A DNA stretch of 64,000 nt from Arthrobacter echini (GTDB lineage Bacteria > Actinomycetota > Actinomycetes > Actinomycetales > Micrococcaceae). Shown piece after piece: positions 48,596 through 57,013 of this stretch. Position numbers and translations under genes: made by a program. How positions within the stretch are numbered: the first letter of the stretch is position 1; every line of letters begins with the position of its first letter. The stretch is taken from assembly GCF_004803505.1 (NCBI RefSeq), contig NZ_SSWH01000004.1:186001-250000 (forward strand), in the 5' to 3' direction. A model generated the notes under the pieces. The model saw only the letters and a program-made list of their open reading frames with translations. It was not told the origin of the DNA and ran no database searches.

Positions 48596-49630
48596 TCAGC
48601 CTCGCTCCCAGAAACTAGGTCCTACGGGTTCTTGAAAATCGCTCGAGGCGACCAGGTAGCCCTCGTCGTCCACCTCGATGGGCAGTTGGGGCAACGGACG
48701 AGCCGCTGGGCCGAAGATGACCTTCGCCTCCTGCTCGACGTCGAAGGTCGACTGGTGGCAGGGGCACAGCAGGTGGTGTGTGTGCTGTTCGTAGAGAGCT
48801 ACAGGACAGCCGACGTGCGTGCAGATCTTGGAGTAGGCCACGATCCCGTCGTAGCCCCAGTCCTCGCGTCCGGGGGACGGGTTCAGATCGTTCGGATCGA
48901 GACGCATCAGCAGCACAACGGCCTTGGCCTTCTCCTCGAGCATGTCCTCGACCTCGTTGAGACCCTCGGGAATGACGTGGAACGCCGAACCGATGGTGAC
49001 GTCCGATGCGCGGATGGGGGTGCCGCTGGGGTCGCGCGTCAACCGCACTCCGGTGTCCCACAGCGTCTCCTTGAGGACGTTGCCGGGAAGCGGACCGAGG
49101 TCGCGGAAGATCGCGATGGCGGGAAGAGGTGCCAGCAGGACCGCGCCGAGGAGCGTGTTGCGGATCAGGGGACGACGCTTGATACCGGATTCTTCGAGAA
49201 TGTCGTTGACCATCTGCTCGGCGTCCTGGCGGTCGCTCTCCGGGCGGATGTCGTGACGGTCCTCGGTGACCTCGTGGTCGGGCATCAGGGTCTTGGCCCA
49301 GTGGACGATGCCGACGCCGATGCCGAGCATCGCGAATGCCGTACCCAGCCCGAGCGTCAGATTCTGCAACCTGAGGCGCTCGATCGTGTCGTTGAGGGGA
49401 ATGAAGAAGTAACCGACGAAGAACAGGACGGTGCCGATGACCGAGATCGTGAAGAGGAGGGCGACCTGGCGCTCCGCACGCTTCTCGGCACGCGGGTCCC
49501 GGTCCGCGAGGCGCGGCCGGTGCGGCGGGATACCCGGGTTCTCGAACTCGTCCACCAGTTCGTTCGGCGAGCCGAATTCGATCGTCGTTCCCGGGGTGCC
49601 GTGACTAGCGTCGGCCATGATCCCTCGCAT
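48596..49630 (-). CDS. qcrA: Cytochrome bc1 complex Rieske iron-sulfur subunit
   Basis: A 344-residue actinobacterial Rieske protein. After a charged N-terminus come three predicted membrane helices (around 75-95, 105-135 and 180-200). The 2Fe-2S site is CTHVGC plus CPCHQS in the C-terminal third. The three-helix anchor is the actinobacterial form; the mature Rieske domain faces the outside. The start at 49630 reads MRGIMADASHG; MADASHG four codons later is an alternative. It lies between qcrC and qcrB. Confidence 0.94.
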   Translation of the reverse strand: MRGIMADASHGTPGTTIEFGSPNELVDEFENPGIPPHRPRLADRDPRAEKRAERQVALLFTISVIGTVLFFVGYFFIPLNDTIERLRLQNLTLGLGTAFAMLGIGVGIVHWAKTLMPDHEVTEDRHDIRPESDRQDAEQMVNDILEESGIKRRPLIRNTLLGAVLLAPLPAIAIFRDLGPLPGNVLKETLWDTGVRLTRDPSGTPIRASDVTIGSAFHVIPEGLNEVEDMLEEKAKAVVLLMRLDPNDLNPSPGREDWGYDGIVAYSKICTHVGCPVALYEQHTHHLLCPCHQSTFDVEQEAKVIFGPAARPLPQLPIEVDDEGYLVASSDFQEPVGPSFWERG

Positions 49631-49696
49631 CCTTCATGGGCTGGTGAGTTGTTCGGCAGTATGCAGGTGATTCGTGACCGACGGGCTTCCGGATGG

Positions 49697-50488
49697 TCAT
49701 GACGACCTCGATGTCAGCCAGACGGTGAAGGCGATGATGACGCCCAGCCCGGCCACCCAGATGAACAGGCCTTCGGACACTGGTCCGAGCGACCCGAGAT
49801 CGGCGCCTCCGGGCGAGCCCTGCTCCCCGATGGTGTCGAGGAAGGCGATGATGTCCTGCTTGTCCTCGGGCGTGATGTTGGCGTCGTTGAAGACCGGCAT
49901 GTTCTGCGGCCCGGTGACCATGGCCTCGTAGATGTGCTTCGCGCTCGTACCATCGAGCGCCGGGGCGTACTTGCCCCGCGTCAGGGCGCCGCCCGCAGCG
50001 GCAGCGTTGTGGCACATCGCGCAGTTGACGCGGAACAGTTCCCCGCCTGCAGCGGTATCGCCCTCGGACGCATCGAGGACGTCGTCGGAGGGGATGGCCG
50101 GTCCGGCGCCCAGCGAGGCCACGTAGGCGGCCAGCTGACGAGTCTGCTCCTCGGTGAACTGCACGGGCTTGACCTGCGCCTGGGGGCCGTCCATCTGCAT
50201 GGGCATGCGGCCCGTGCCGACCTGGAAGTCCACCGAAGCCGCTCCCACGCCCACCAGGGACGGTGCGGCATCGGAGCCGGTTGCGCCCATGCCGTGGCAC
50301 GACGCGCAGTTCGCGGTGAACAGCTTGCTGCCCTCTTCGACATCGTTCGCGGTGAACGAGGTGGTCTGCGCCTGCGCCTCGTTGGCGGTGCTGGCTGCGG
50401 CGTAGATACCGCCGGTCGTCAGGAGCGCCATGAGGAGCAGCGCGACTGCTGCCAGGGGGTGACGCCGCCGCTGGGAAAGTGCCTTCAC
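49697..50488 (-). CDS. qcrC: Cytochrome bc1 complex diheme cytochrome c subunit
   Basis: A 263-residue membrane-anchored diheme cytochrome c that links the bc complex directly to the aa3 oxidase in actinobacteria, replacing soluble cytochrome c. The N-terminal signal anchor is AAVALLLMALLTTGGIYAAAS (13-33, read in part). Heme motifs are CASCH (61-65) and CAMCH (156-160), with axial-Met-containing MPMQMDGP and MPVFND, and there is a C-terminal membrane helix (LFIWVAGLGVIIAFTVWL). The ATG at 50488 follows GGAAGTAAT; another-frame ORFs here are shadows. Confidence 0.95.
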   Translation of the reverse strand: MKALSQRRRHPLAAVALLLMALLTTGGIYAAASTANEAQAQTTSFTANDVEEGSKLFTANCASCHGMGATGSDAAPSLVGVGAASVDFQVGTGRMPMQMDGPQAQVKPVQFTEEQTRQLAAYVASLGAGPAIPSDDVLDASEGDTAAGGELFRVNCAMCHNAAAAGGALTRGKYAPALDGTSAKHIYEAMVTGPQNMPVFNDANITPEDKQDIIAFLDTIGEQGSPGGADLGSLGPVSEGLFIWVAGLGVIIAFTVWLTSRSS

Positions 50489-50575
50489 GGATTACTTCCT
50501 GCCTCTTGTGGTACCAGAGCTTCTGGAGATCTGCATCGGATTCTACCTCTAGTAGAAGAACGTACGGGGGGTGAA

Positions 50576-51214
50576 TTACTGAAGGAAGTAGATGATCAGG
50601 AACAGACCGATCCAGACGACGTCCACGAAGTGCCAGTAGTACGAGGTCACGATCGCGGACGTTGCTTCGAAGTGCCCGAACTGACGCGCCAGGAACGCCC
50701 GTCCGATGATCAGCAGGAAGGCGACGAGACCACCGATCACGTGGATACCGTGGAATCCGGTGGTGATGTAGAAGGCGGACCCGAACGGGTTGGACGAGAG
50801 CGAGACACCCTCGGACACGAGCTGCGCATACTCGTACGCCTGGACGGCGACGAAGATGGAACCCATCAGGAACGTGAGCAGGAACCACTCCACCATGCCC
50901 CAGCGGGAGATGGCGAAGGGGCCGCCGATCCGTCGCGGCTGGAGCCGCTCTGCCGCGAACACGCCGAACTGGCAGGTAACGGAGCTCAACACCAGAATGA
51001 TGGTGTTGACGAGCGCGAACGGGACGTTCAGCTTCTGAGTCTCTACTGCCCACAACTCACCGGAGGTGGAGCGGAGGGTGAAGTACATGGCAAAGAGGCC
51101 TGCGAAGAACATCAACTCGCTCGACAGCCACACCACGGTTCCCACGGAAACCATGTTGGGGCGGTTGAGCGCGGGATGCGGCGCGGCGCTGGGGGCTTGG
51201 GTCGCGGAGGTCAC
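50576..51214 (-). CDS. ctaE: Cytochrome c oxidase subunit III
   Basis: A 212-residue oxidase subunit with five hydrophobic helices, of the short actinobacterial type. [45 protein letters not shown] and the terminal [19 protein letters not shown] (given in parts) are diagnostic. It is encoded apart from ctaCDF but ahead of qcrC-qcrA-qcrB, which is usual in this phylum and reflects the bcc-aa3 supercomplex. ATG at 51214. It is divergent from trpD with 147 bases between. Confidence 0.95.
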   Translation of the reverse strand: MTSATQAPSAAPHPALNRPNMVSVGTVVWLSSELMFFAGLFAMYFTLRSTSGELWAVETQKLNVPFALVNTIILVLSSVTCQFGVFAAERLQPRRIGGPFAISRWGMVEWFLLTFLMGSIFVAVQAYEYAQLVSEGVSLSSNPFGSAFYITTGFHGIHVIGGLVAFLLIIGRAFLARQFGHFEATSAIVTSYYWHFVDVVWIGLFLIIYFLQ

Positions 51215-51345
51215 GAGTTCATTATGTCCCCAAGAACAGCGCGATCACCAACACGAAACGGCCTGCATTTCGCGCCGGTGACTGGTAGTCGGCTGCCACG
51301 CCCGTGTTCACGCGGAAGTTCGCCGTCGCCGTCTTCTACATTTCG

Positions 51346-51351
51346 TAGATA
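51346..51351 (+). promoter_or_regulatory. Putative -10 of trpD (leaderless transcript)
   Basis: TAGATA (within TCTACATTTCGTAGATAATC) lies ten bases before the trpD GTG at 51362, so transcription would begin almost at the start codon. No Shine-Dalgarno is present. TCTAC/GTAGA around it forms a small inverted repeat. Confidence 0.45.
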
Positions 51352-51361
51352 ATCTTGGACG

Positions 51362-52423
51362 GTGAGTCCGCCAACACCAGCCCCTTCGCCGTCCTCCACA
51401 TGGCCATCGATCTTCTCGTCCCTGGTCGCAGGGAGGGATCTCGGGGCGGAGCAGAGCCGCTGGGCAATGGACTCGATCATGGCCGGCGAGGCGAGCCATG
51501 CGCAGATGGCCGGCTTCCTCATGGGACTGCGGGCCAAGGGGGAGTCCGTCGCCGAACTCGCCGGGCTGGTCCAGGCGATGCTCGATCGCGCCCACCGGAT
51601 CACAGTGGGCGGACCGACCCTGGACATCGTGGGCACCGGCGGGGACGGCCTGAACACGCTGAACATCTCGACGATGAGCTCCCTCGTGGCCGTCGGTGCC
51701 GGGGCGAAGGTGGTCAAGCACGGGAACAGGGGAGCCTCGTCCGCCTCGGGCGCCGCGGACGTGATCGAGGCGCTCGGCGTCCGGCTGGATCTGGAACCCG
51801 CCAACGTCGCGCGGACCGCGGAGCTGGCCGGCATCACCTTCTGCTTCGCGCAGGTCTTCCACCCGTCGATGAAGCACGTGGCTGTGCCCCGGCGCGATCT
51901 GGGTGTCCCGACCACCTTCAACTTCCTCGGCCCGTTGAGCAATCCGGCGGGAGTGAGTGCACAGGCGCTCGGTTGCGCCGACGCGAGAATGGCACCGCTG
52001 ATGGCGGGCGTCCTCGCGGGAAGAGGAGTCAGAGCGCTCGTGTTCCGGGGTGACGACGGTCGGGACAAGCTGACCACGAGCGGAACGTCGACGATCTGGG
52101 AGGTCCGCGACGGCGCCGTCCGTGCGTACGGGGTGCATCCGGGGGATTTCGGGCTGGATGTCGTGCCCGTCGATGCGCTACGGGGTACCACCGCGGGTGC
52201 CAATGCGGACGTGGTGCGGGCTGTTCTCGACGGGCAGGACGGGCCGGTGCGCGACGCCGTCGTGCTCAATGCCGCAGCAGGACTCGTGGCGCTCGACGAG
52301 CGGGCCGACGGGGACCTCGTCGAGCGGATCGTGCGTGCCATGGCCCGCGCACGCTCAGCCATCGACTCGGGAGCAGCAGCACGGGCGCTGGCACGGTGGA
52401 TCGAGGTGAGCAGGTCCTACTGA
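51362..52423 (+). CDS. trpD: Anthranilate phosphoribosyltransferase
   Basis: A 353-residue enzyme joining anthranilate to PRPP in tryptophan synthesis. The PRPP site [17 protein letters not shown] starts around residue 88; [21 protein letters not shown] (in part), [14 protein letters not shown] and [13 protein letters not shown] are the other family blocks. The GTG start lacks a Shine-Dalgarno and probably lies at the 5' end of the transcript. It is alone here, with no other trp genes nearby, as in many Micrococcales. Confidence 0.94.
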   Translation: MSPPTPAPSPSSTWPSIFSSLVAGRDLGAEQSRWAMDSIMAGEASHAQMAGFLMGLRAKGESVAELAGLVQAMLDRAHRITVGGPTLDIVGTGGDGLNTLNISTMSSLVAVGAGAKVVKHGNRGASSASGAADVIEALGVRLDLEPANVARTAELAGITFCFAQVFHPSMKHVAVPRRDLGVPTTFNFLGPLSNPAGVSAQALGCADARMAPLMAGVLAGRGVRALVFRGDDGRDKLTTSGTSTIWEVRDGAVRAYGVHPGDFGLDVVPVDALRGTTAGANADVVRAVLDGQDGPVRDAVVLNAAAGLVALDERADGDLVERIVRAMARARSAIDSGAAARALARWIEVSRSY

Positions 52424-52569
52424 CGGGCGGTGAGGCAGAACCTGGCCGGCTGAGGACGCTACTGCAGCCGTGGGACAGGATCCACCGGGGACGGCCGGGT
52501 CGTCGAAGCCGCCTCGGCGAGCTGAATGGCTGAAGCTCCTCGGTGAGCTGTTCCCCGGACCTGCGAGGC

Positions 52570-52851
52570 TCAGTTGTCGAAGCCGAGGGAGAACGCGGCG
52601 TCGAGGTCGTGCTGGGAGTACGAGCGGAAGGCGATCTGGGTCGTCGTCGAGCGGATGCCCTCGATCTTCGACAGCCGATCCGCGATCACGTCGGCCAGGT
52701 CCTCGTGACGGCTCACCCGCGCGATGGCGATCAGGTCCCACTCGCCGGTCACCGAGTACACCTCGCTGATGCCCTCGATCTCCGAAATGGACTGGGCGCT
52801 CTCGGGGATGCGCGAGGCATCGGTCTGGATGAGGACGAAGGCGGTGATCAT
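52570..52851 (-). CDS. Stand-alone Lrp/AsnC ligand-binding (RAM) domain protein
   Basis: A 93-residue protein matching only the C-terminal ligand-binding domain of Lrp/AsnC regulators: MITAFVLIQTD, VYSVTGEWDLIAIARV and IADRLSKIEGIRSTTTQIAF. No helix-turn-helix is present or encoded upstream. Such single-domain proteins bind amino acids and may modulate full-length Lrp proteins by mixed oligomer formation; that is inference here. The position next to trpD (convergent) is recurrent in actinobacteria but no functional tie is known. Confidence 0.88.
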   Translation of the reverse strand: MITAFVLIQTDASRIPESAQSISEIEGISEVYSVTGEWDLIAIARVSRHEDLADVIADRLSKIEGIRSTTTQIAFRSYSQHDLDAAFSLGFDN

Positions 52852-52892
52852 GGCGAGCCTTTCACGGAAGCCGGGGAAGTCGTGCTCCTACG

Positions 52893-53441
52893 CTACCGGT
52901 CGCCACAGGTCGTCGATGATGCCGGATTGTGCACCGAGCGAGCGCCGGACCGCAGCCGTCCGGGGAGGTCAGGGAAGCCGGCTCGGCGGACGGCGGCCGA
53001 GAGGTGGGCCCGGCTCGCGTCGAGCGCGACGTTGCTGACGAGTACCGCGGGGCCGCGGTGGACGAGTCCGTCAGTCAGCGGCCGGCACCGGATGCCGCCC
53101 CTGCCGCGCATCGCCCTGTGCGCCCCGGGCGCCAGTACCCTGTCCATCCAGACGCAGGGGTGCGCAGGACGACCGGCGTGGAACGCGACACTGTGGCCTG
53201 CCGATTCGAGCACGAAGTCCTCGCCCAGGAGTGGAGCGAGCTCCGCGCCGCGCAGGACGACGTTCCGACGGGGCAGGAGAGGATCGAAAGGTGCCTCGCC
53301 GAGTTCTCGTGCAATGTCCTCGAGTGCCTCGACGGCGAAGAGCGTCACGGCCGCGTCCATGTGCGCCGCCTTGCCGAAGAAACGATCGCCGACGATCCCC
53401 TTGCCGGCGACGACCCTCACACTGTCCTCGTCGGATGTCAC
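52893..53441 (-). CDS. MOSC-domain protein with uncertain N-terminus
   Basis: The frame starting at GTG 53441 encodes 182 residues with MOSC features: AGKGIVGDRFFGKAAHMDAAVTLF, PRRNVVLRG, HAGRPAHPCVWMD (the conserved Cys) and RAMRGRGGIRC. MOSC domains carry sulfur for molybdenum-cofactor or related chemistry. The same frame stays coding-like upstream (ILHLLVSPEHAYFGRARDG), where this family normally begins. The only ATG (53540) is followed after two codons by an in-frame TAG (53529-53531). So either a rare start codon is used, the GTG start gives a shortened protein, or the gene carries a nonsense change. Confidence 0.75.
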   Translation of the reverse strand: MTSDEDSVRVVAGKGIVGDRFFGKAAHMDAAVTLFAVEALEDIARELGEAPFDPLLPRRNVVLRGAELAPLLGEDFVLESAGHSVAFHAGRPAHPCVWMDRVLAPGAHRAMRGRGGIRCRPLTDGLVHRGPAVLVSNVALDASRAHLSAAVRRAGFPDLPGRLRSGARSVHNPASSTTCGDR

Positions 53442-53601
53442 GACATCGGCCGCGCCGTCCCGGGCTCGGCCGAAATATGCATGCTCGGGCGAGACCAGCA
53501 GGTGCAGGATCTCGACGTCGTACCGATACTAGTGGGCCATGGTGCAACGCTAGCCGGACGGGACCGGCCGGAGCCAACCGCCGGCATCCATGTCCCGGCG
53601 A

Positions 53602-54381
53602 TCAGTTCCTGACCGTCTGATTGCCCTCCGTGTCCCGGGGCAGCAGCGCGGCGGCTTCCTCGTCGACGAGCACGGTCACATTTCCATGGAGCTGCAGGAT
53701 GGACGCCGGACAACGAGGCGTGATCGGTCCGTGCAGTGCGTCGTGAAGTGCCTGGGCCTTACCGCTTCCCTGGGCGATCAGCAGAAGCGCGTGTGCCTCG
53801 CGGATGGTGCCGAGACCCTGCGTGAGGCAGTGCGTGGGCACCTCCGCCAGCGAATCGAAGAAGCGCTCGTTGGCCCGGCGGGTGTCCTCGGTGAGGCGCT
53901 CCGTCCTGGTGCGGGAATCCAGTGCTGCTCCGGGCTCGTTGAACGCCAGGTGCCCGTTCCGGCCGATGCCGAGGACCTGGAGGTCCACACCGCCGGCTGC
54001 AGCGATGAGCCGCTCGTAATCGGCTGCAGACTCCTCCAGGTCGTCGACATGCGGGTTCGGTACATGGACGGTCGACGGATCGAGTCCGAGGGGCTCGACG
54101 ATCTCGCGTTCCAGTACCTTGACGTAGCTCTGCGGATGATTCGGCGGCAAGCCGACGTACTCGTCCAGGGCGAACCATCGCGTGGCGGCGAAGTTCCCCT
54201 TCTCTGCACTGAGGGCGGCGTAGAGCGGCGAGGGCGAGGAGCCGGTGGCGACGCCGATCACGGGCGCATCCGAGCCGCGCACCACTTCCATGACGAGGTT
54301 CGCCGCGGTCGGCCCGATGGTCGTCGAGTCGAGTCGGCGAACGACCGGAGGCGTGGTGCGGTGCAGTGCAGCGTGCGTCAT
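53602..54381 (-). CDS. nagB: Glucosamine-6-phosphate deaminase
   Basis: A 259-residue enzyme converting glucosamine-6-phosphate to fructose-6-phosphate and ammonia, the last step of amino-sugar breakdown. The fold signatures are VATGSSPSPLY (45-55), the catalytic Asp in FALDEYVGLP (Asp73) and GIGRNGHLAFNEPG with the active-site His. The length is that of monomeric Gram-positive NagB. The ATG at 54381 overlaps the regulator's stop by 4 bp; the long frame upstream to 55296 is spurious. It links the nanA-nanK-nanE product line to glycolysis. Confidence 0.95.
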   Translation of the reverse strand: MTHAALHRTTPPVVRRLDSTTIGPTAANLVMEVVRGSDAPVIGVATGSSPSPLYAALSAEKGNFAATRWFALDEYVGLPPNHPQSYVKVLEREIVEPLGLDPSTVHVPNPHVDDLEESAADYERLIAAAGGVDLQVLGIGRNGHLAFNEPGAALDSRTRTERLTEDTRRANERFFDSLAEVPTHCLTQGLGTIREAHALLLIAQGSGKAQALHDALHGPITPRCPASILQLHGNVTVLVDEEAAALLPRDTEGNQTVRN

Positions 54382-55115
54382 GGTGCAACCCCTAATTTGG
54401 CGAGTTCGGCTCGGATTCCGTCGAAATGGCATCTCAGCCTGGTCGCGGCCAGAGCCTTGTCTCCCGCCTCGACGGCCTCGAAGATGCCGCGGTGCATGGC
54501 GGCGGTTTCCACGAGATTCAGGAACGGGTCCCCGACCAGTTCCGAATGGATCTTCCGGTAGACCTTCCAGAAGACGGACATGAGATTGGACAGCAGCTCG
54601 TTGTCCAGTGGTTCGAAGAGCTGATAGTGGAACTGCTCGTCCGTCGCCGTGAACACCTCGCCGCGCAGGGCCGCCGACTCCATCCTGCGCACGGATGCCT
54701 CGATGACACCGAGGTGTTCGGGTGTCATGAGATCCATGGCTTCCCCGATCAGACCAGCTTCCAGTGCCTGCCGGACGTCGACCAGCTGGGTGGCCTCCTG
54801 ACCCTCGTGACGCAGGGACAACCTGCCGCGAAAGGTCAGCCCGTCGGTGAGCGCATCGAAGTTCCTCGGTGCGACGAACATGCCGAAACCATGGCGGATC
54901 TCGACCACTCCGAGTGCCTGGAGTACCTTCAGAGCCTCCCGCAGGGTGTTCCGGCCGATTCCGAGTGCCTGGGCGAGCTCGACCTCCGTGGGCAGCGGGT
55001 CGCCCGCGGAGAGGTCCCGTTCGAGGATCAGCTCCATGATCTCCGACTGGAGGGCACGGGATCGATTCTGTGCGCCGAACCGTGCTGGTGGAGCAGGAAC
55101 GTCTGGCGGTGTCAT
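54378..55115 (-). CDS. nanR: GntR/FadR-type (FCD domain) regulator of the amino-sugar locus
   Basis: A 245-residue regulator with an N-terminal winged helix (LQSEIMELILERDLSAGD, PTEVELAQALGIGRNTLREALKVLQ) and an all-helical FCD ligand domain (VDVRQALEAGLIGEAMDLM, DEQFHYQLFE, ETAAMHRGIFEAV). ATG 55115 is preferred because AGGAG is seven bases upstream; ATG 55121 sits too close. It is divergent from the ABC importer and cotranscribed with nagB. FCD regulators control sialic acid genes in several bacteria, so the ligand is probably N-acetylneuraminate or a downstream amino-sugar phosphate. The symbol reflects context and needs binding data. Confidence 0.82.
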   Translation of the reverse strand: MTPPDVPAPPARFGAQNRSRALQSEIMELILERDLSAGDPLPTEVELAQALGIGRNTLREALKVLQALGVVEIRHGFGMFVAPRNFDALTDGLTFRGRLSLRHEGQEATQLVDVRQALEAGLIGEAMDLMTPEHLGVIEASVRRMESAALRGEVFTATDEQFHYQLFEPLDNELLSNLMSVFWKVYRKIHSELVGDPFLNLVETAAMHRGIFEAVEAGDKALAATRLRCHFDGIRAELAKLGVAP

Positions 55116-55195
55116 GCACATGCTCCTGGATCGGCGAACGGAAGGGAGGGAACGAGTGGAACAGCGATGGACAGGGCGTCACTGCGCTCCCCACG

Positions 55196-55310
55196 TTATC
55201 GGACGTCCCATTTCCCGGAAGCCTCATGGCGCGGATGAACTCTATGCTTGACCGACGGCTGTGATGAACCTTACAGTTTCCGTAGTCGTTGGACATCCTA
55301 CGTCCGATAA
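55196..55310. promoter_or_regulatory. Divergent promoter region with two inverted operator-like motifs
   Basis: TTATCGGACGT (55196-55206) recurs inverted as ACGTCCGATAA (55300-55310). Between them lies a rightward promoter: TTGACC (55248-55253) and TACAGT (55272-55277), 18 bases apart. The right motif is about 17 bases past the expected start point, and the left one lies toward the regulator gene. This is the arrangement expected for repression of both directions by the FCD regulator, possibly with looping. Confidence 0.68.
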
Positions 55311-55334
55311 GTACCTGAAGGGTAAGGCACCGAG

Positions 55335-56945
55335 ATGAGCAACAGTTTCGAGACCAGTGGTCTCGTCAACGATTCCAGTCGGCGGAACTTCCTGAAGCTG
55401 GCCGGCGTCATGGGCGCTGCGGCGGCGTTCGCCGGATCCGTGGCAGCCTGCAGCCCGGGCGGAAGTCCCTCGTCCGAGGGCGGCTCCGAGGAGGGCGAGG
55501 GCTCGATCCAGGCCGGCATCTCGTACCAGCTCTCCACCGGGTTCGATCCCATGCTCGCCACCGGTGCGACGCCGCTCGCGGCGAACCTGCATGTGTTCGA
55601 GGCCCTCGTGGAACTCCACCCGGCGACCCGTGAACCCTACCTCGGGCTGGCCGCGGAAGATCCGACCAGGGTCGACGACACCACCTACGAGGTGCAGCTC
55701 CGCGACGGCGCCACGTTCCACAACGGGGAGCCCGTCACCGCGTCGGATGTGGTCTTCTCCTTCGAGAGGGTTCTCGACCCGGCCAACGAGTCACTGTTCG
55801 CCGGTTTCATCACGTTCATCGACAGCGTCACCGCGACCGACGACACGACCGTCAGGTTCTCGCTGAACTACCCGTTCCCCGCCTTCAGTCAGCGCATCTC
55901 GGTCATCAAGATCGTCCCGGAAGCGGCCGTGAGCGCCGATCCCGCAGAATTCGACCTCAATCCCATCGGCTCGGGCCCCTTCAGGCTTGTGTCCGCGGTG
56001 AAGGAGGACAGAATCGAGTTCGAGCGGTTCGAGGACTACAACGGCGAGTACCCCGCCCGCGTCCAGGACATGACCTGGCTGCTGCTGTCCGATCCCGCCG
56101 CACGCGTCGCCTCCATTCCCTCCCGCACCCAGGCGATCGAGGACGTGCCCTACCTCGACGTGGACCAGCTGGCCACCTCGGTCGAGGTCGAATCGGTCCA
56201 GTCGTTCGGGCTCCTGTTCCTCATGTTCAACTGCGAGTCGGACACCTTCTCGGACCGGCGCGTGCGGCAGGCACTGCACTACGCGATCGACACCGATGCG
56301 GTCATCGAGAAGGCGCTGCTCGGCAATGCCGCGGCCGCGACCTCCTACTTCCAGGAGGGGCACCCCTCCTACAGCGAAGCCTCCAACGTCTACGGCTATG
56401 ACGTCGACATGGCGACCTCGCTGCTCGAGGAGGCCGGCGCGCAGGACATCAACATCACGCTGACGGCGACCGACACGGGCTGGGTGGCACGCGTCGTCCC
56501 GCTCATCAAGGAGTACTGGGACGCCGTCGGTGTGAACACGACCCTGGAGATCCTCCAGTCGGCGGCGGTCTACGCGCCGGAGAAGGTCGACGGAGGGAAC
56601 TACGACGTGCTCTGCGCACCGGGCGATCCTTCCGTCTTCGGCAACGACGGCGACATCCTGCTCAGCTGGTTCTACCGCGGTGGAACGTGGATGGAGAATC
56701 GGGCCCGCTGGAGCGAGACACCGGAGTACGCCGAGGTGCAGGAGAGACTGGACGAGGCTGCCCAGCTCGAGGCGGACGAGGCGCAGGCGGTCCACGCCGA
56801 GGTCGTCAACATCGTGTCCGAGGAAGTCCCGCTGTACCCGCTGTTCCACCGCCAGCTGCCTACCGCGTGGGACGACGAAGCCCTCGACGGCTTCCAGCCG
56901 TTGCCGACCACAGGCCTGTCGTTCATCGGAGTAGGACGCAACTAG
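55335..56945 (+). CDS. ABC importer substrate-binding lipoprotein (family 5) with Tat signal
   Basis: A 536-residue solute-binding protein of the peptide/nickel/opine family 5. The N-terminus has a twin-arginine motif SRRNFLKLAG (Arg16-Arg17) followed by a hydrophobic stretch and lipobox SVAAC (Cys39), then a Ser/Gly/Glu-rich spacer. The mature part shows GFDPMLATGATPLAANLHVFEAL, LRDGATFHNGEPVTASDVVFSFERV and DRRVRQALHYAIDTD (parts). Family 5 proteins bind peptides but also sialic acid (SatA type). The four-gene layout matches, as I recall it, the sialic acid importer SiaEFGI of Corynebacterium glutamicum. First gene of the importer operon, a few bases after the operator region. Confidence 0.9.
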   Translation: MSNSFETSGLVNDSSRRNFLKLAGVMGAAAAFAGSVAACSPGGSPSSEGGSEEGEGSIQAGISYQLSTGFDPMLATGATPLAANLHVFEALVELHPATREPYLGLAAEDPTRVDDTTYEVQLRDGATFHNGEPVTASDVVFSFERVLDPANESLFAGFITFIDSVTATDDTTVRFSLNYPFPAFSQRISVIKIVPEAAVSADPAEFDLNPIGSGPFRLVSAVKEDRIEFERFEDYNGEYPARVQDMTWLLLSDPAARVASIPSRTQAIEDVPYLDVDQLATSVEVESVQSFGLLFLMFNCESDTFSDRRVRQALHYAIDTDAVIEKALLGNAAAATSYFQEGHPSYSEASNVYGYDVDMATSLLEEAGAQDINITLTATDTGWVARVVPLIKEYWDAVGVNTTLEILQSAAVYAPEKVDGGNYDVLCAPGDPSVFGNDGDILLSWFYRGGTWMENRARWSETPEYAEVQERLDEAAQLEADEAQAVHAEVVNIVSEEVPLYPLFHRQLPTAWDDEALDGFQPLPTTGLSFIGVGRN

Positions 56946-56955
56946 CACGACCACG

Positions 56956-56989
56956 GTCCATGGGGCGCCGCAAGCGGCGCCCCATGGAC
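56956..56989 (+). terminator. 15-bp hairpin between binding-protein and permease genes
   Basis: GTCCATGGGGCGCCG (56956-56970) and CGGCGCCCCATGGAC (56975-56989), loop CAAG: a perfect stem ten bases after the lipoprotein stop, with no T-run. It probably stabilises the upstream message and partly ends transcription, raising binding-protein level over the membrane parts, a common pattern in ABC operons. Confidence 0.65.
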
Positions 56990-57013
56990 ACCCCCCGGAT
57001 CGGAGTTCCCTGA

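Noticed and set aside
54382-55296. Long N-terminal extension of nagB to 55296
   Set aside because: It is a shadow of the FCD regulator gene and crosses the operator region; the NagB fold starts at 54381.
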